8,295 nt of DNA. It comes from an uncultured Rhodopirellula sp. Lineage in GTDB: Bacteria > Planctomycetota > Planctomycetia > Pirellulales > Pirellulaceae. Location of the stretch: assembly GCA_913061385.1 (NCBI GenBank), contig CAJXTM010000116.1, forward strand, positions 1-8,295, read 5' to 3'. The translations under genes were made by a program, and so were the position numbers. This document shows, piece by piece, positions 6,691-8,295 of the stretch (position 1 is its first letter; each line of letters starts with the position of its first letter). Under the pieces are notes generated by a model. The model searched no databases and was not told where the DNA came from. It saw only the letters and a program-made list of their open reading frames with translations.

Positions 6691-8280
6691 ATGCAAAATC
6701 GTTTGCAAATCTTCGTCGCTGCACTCATTGCGTTCCTAGCCCAACAAACGCACGCTCAACACCAAACCGTCAACGAGTCGCTGAATCTGAAAGAGAATCT
6801 ACAGCCTTTCATCAAGTCTTACTGCATGGACTGCCACGGCACCGATGCACAAGAGGGACAGGTAAGATTTGACCAAGTTTCCTGGCAGATCGACAACAAC
6901 GATACTGCTCAACGTTGGCAGGATGTTCTTGACCAGCTGAACGGCGGTGACATGCCTCCCCGCGAAGCGAAACAACCTTCAAATGGCGAACTCGCTGCTG
7001 TGCTCGAGCAACTCACCAAAACTCTTTTCAAAGCGCGGCGTCGCCTCACTGACAACGGTGGTGAAATTCGCATGCGGCGATTGAATAAGCGTGAGTACTC
7101 GAATACGATCCGATCTCTATTTGGTTTTGATGTCGCGTTGGATGACATTCCGGATGATGGCGAGATTGAAACCTTCGACACCGTCGGCACAGAGCAATAT
7201 TTCACATCCATGCACCTCGAGGCGTATCTGGAACTGGGCAACCGAATCGCAGCTGAAGCGTTAAAATTCAACACTCAGCGAAGACGCGATTCGAAAATTT
7301 CCCACACCGAGCCAGAAACACGCGTCAATAAAAACATGCGCAAAAAACTTGCCGATCTAGACAAAAAAATGGCAATGAAAAAAGCTGGCAAGACGTGGAA
7401 GGAAATGGGGTTCAAGGATGAGGGCGAAATGGAAATCATCTTTCGCCAATGGGATTCACGCGCTGAATTACCGCGCCGTTATTTGCAATACCCGTTAGTT
7501 GAGTCCGGGGTTTACAACTGCGACGTTGCAAAATGGGTAAGTATTTCACAGCACATCGACATTCGTGGCGACTATCTGATTCGGATTCATGGCGGTGTTG
7601 TCGGAGAACCGCATGAACTCAGGAGCATCGTCCGTCTGTGGGACAAAAATCGAATTCGTGGCACTTTGAAATTGACTGGGACGACACAAAAACCAGCGAC
7701 TGTTTCGATGACAGCGAGACAACCCATGGGTCGTTTCCAACTCGGCGCTAACATTCGCGAGAACGTACCAGAGAACACGATCAACGCGATGCGGGGTTAT
7801 GTGAACAAACTTGAAGGCTCGGGTGAACGCACTGACCCACGCGCAGCCATCTGGATTGACTGGCTGGAAATCGAAGGGCCTTTTTACCCCGAGCAGCGAC
7901 CAGACTTTGAGAAAATCCTGTACCCAAATACAGAGACAGGTGGTAAGAGTGAATTGCTACGACGGGACGACAAAGCACTCGAACTGATCAAGCAATTTGC
8001 ATTCGAAGCGTTTCGTCACCACACGCCCGAACCCGACTACCTGAATGAGTTGCACAAACTGTTTCAAAGCAATCGCAAGAAGGGGCTTAGCTACAACGAG
8101 GCCATCACCGAAGTCATGGGAATCATCATGGCATCACCCGGTTTCCTATTTCTGCAGGAAGATTCAGGCGAGCGAAACCAAGCCACAGGCACCAGCCCGA
8201 CAAGTGCCAAACGCAGCAAATCGAACACTCGACTTAAAAATCGAGAACTGGCAATTCGCCTTGCGTATTTTCTATGGAGC
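6691..8280 (+). CDS. Planctomycete cytochrome c / DUF1587-DUF1595-DUF1592 protein, 3' truncated
   Basis: The frame opens at ATG 6691 and has no stop before the window ends, giving 530 genuine codons. An in-frame TAA at 6673-6675 with no start codon after it fixes the start. The signal peptide is MQNRLQIFVAALIAFLAQ...THA, cleaved near residue 24. A planctomycete-type cytochrome c module follows, with the heme motif CMDCH (C45, C48, H49) and then 'RWQDVLDQLNGGDMPP' (about 85-100), whose Met may be the second heme ligand. DUF1587 is marked by RRLNKREYSNTIRSLFGFD (129-147). A Lys-rich stretch lies at about 211-245. A beta-rich, carbohydrate-binding-like region (about 255-397) contains GDYLIRIHGG and ends WIDWLEIEGP. 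DUF1595 spans about 431-490, ending ASPGFLFLQE, and DUF1592 begins at ELAIRLAYFLWS (519-530). Most of DUF1592 and the usual C-terminal DUF1588 and DUF1585 modules are cut off. A heme-bearing periplasmic redox role is likely; the substrate is unknown. The gene is probably co-expressed with DUF1552, 104 bp upstream. Confidence 0.9.
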
Positions 8281-8295
8281 CTGTCTCTTATACAC
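8281..8295. other. Tn5/Nextera mosaic-end adapter remnant (artefact)
   Basis: The last 15 bases, CTGTCTCTTATACAC, are identical to the first 15 bases of the Nextera read-through adapter, which is the reverse complement of the Tn5 19-bp mosaic end. They lie exactly at the end of the sequence, where untrimmed adapter would be expected in an assembly. In frame they give LSLIH, which breaks the family pattern expected after the 'AYFLWS' motif of DUF1592. This should not be treated as genomic DNA or as a real transposon end. Confidence 0.93.

Noticed and set aside
6909..7274. 121-codon - strand frame opposite the cytochrome/DUF1592 gene
   Set aside because: The + strand frame here carries the DUF1587 motif and is continuous from 6691; the antisense frame is Ser/Arg-rich with no domain.
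8281..8295. Real Tn5/IS50 end at the right edge
   Set aside because: The match is to the engineered mosaic end used in library preparation, stops at the sequence edge and interrupts a conserved protein motif; adapter contamination is far more likely.

Overview
The window looks like a chromosomal fragment from a Planctomycetota bacterium, most likely of the Pirellulaceae/Rhodopirellula type. This rests on gene content, not on any search. Two sulfatases, a DUF1080 protein, a PhoD-type phosphatase fused to a LamG-like domain, a Tat-exported DUF1552 protein and a 'planctomycete cytochrome c' protein with DUF1587/DUF1595/DUF1592 modules form a combination typical of that phylum. All five genes whose N-terminus is visible begin with an export signal, so the region encodes periplasmic or surface proteins. 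No mobile element, CRISPR array, tRNA or rRNA was seen.

Layout. Bases 1-138 hold the last 45 codons of a + strand gene, probably a sulfatase. It converges on a - strand DUF1080 gene (947 down to 222), and the short gap between them contains an 11-bp perfect hairpin that probably works as a bidirectional terminator. A 323-bp gap with no visible gene separates DUF1080 from the - strand PhoD-LamG gene (3292 down to 1271). A 202-bp divergent promoter region (3293-3494) follows. Then three + strand genes run to the right edge: a complete sulfatase (3495-5060), DUF1552 (5273-6586) and the cytochrome/DUF1592 protein (from 6691, still open at the edge). The last gene has no stop codon in the window, so it must be read as an open frame to the end.

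How the genes may work together. Sulfatases remove sulfate esters from glycans, DUF1080 proteins are linked to cleavage of 3-keto sugars, and PhoD enzymes release phosphate from esters. DUF1552 and DUF1592 proteins are a recurrent planctomycete pair of unknown function, one Tat-exported and one carrying a c-type heme motif. A role in extracytoplasmic breakdown of a sulfated, possibly oxidised, polysaccharide is a reasonable inference but is not shown by the sequence.

Quality note. The final 15 bases (8281-8295) are identical to the start of the Tn5/Nextera mosaic-end adapter read-through. The true genomic sequence therefore stops at about 8280, and the last five apparent codons of the cytochrome gene are artefactual. 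I found no clearly new biological system. The most unusual observations are the adapter end, the terminator hairpin, and the domain make-up of the phosphatase and the cytochrome protein.
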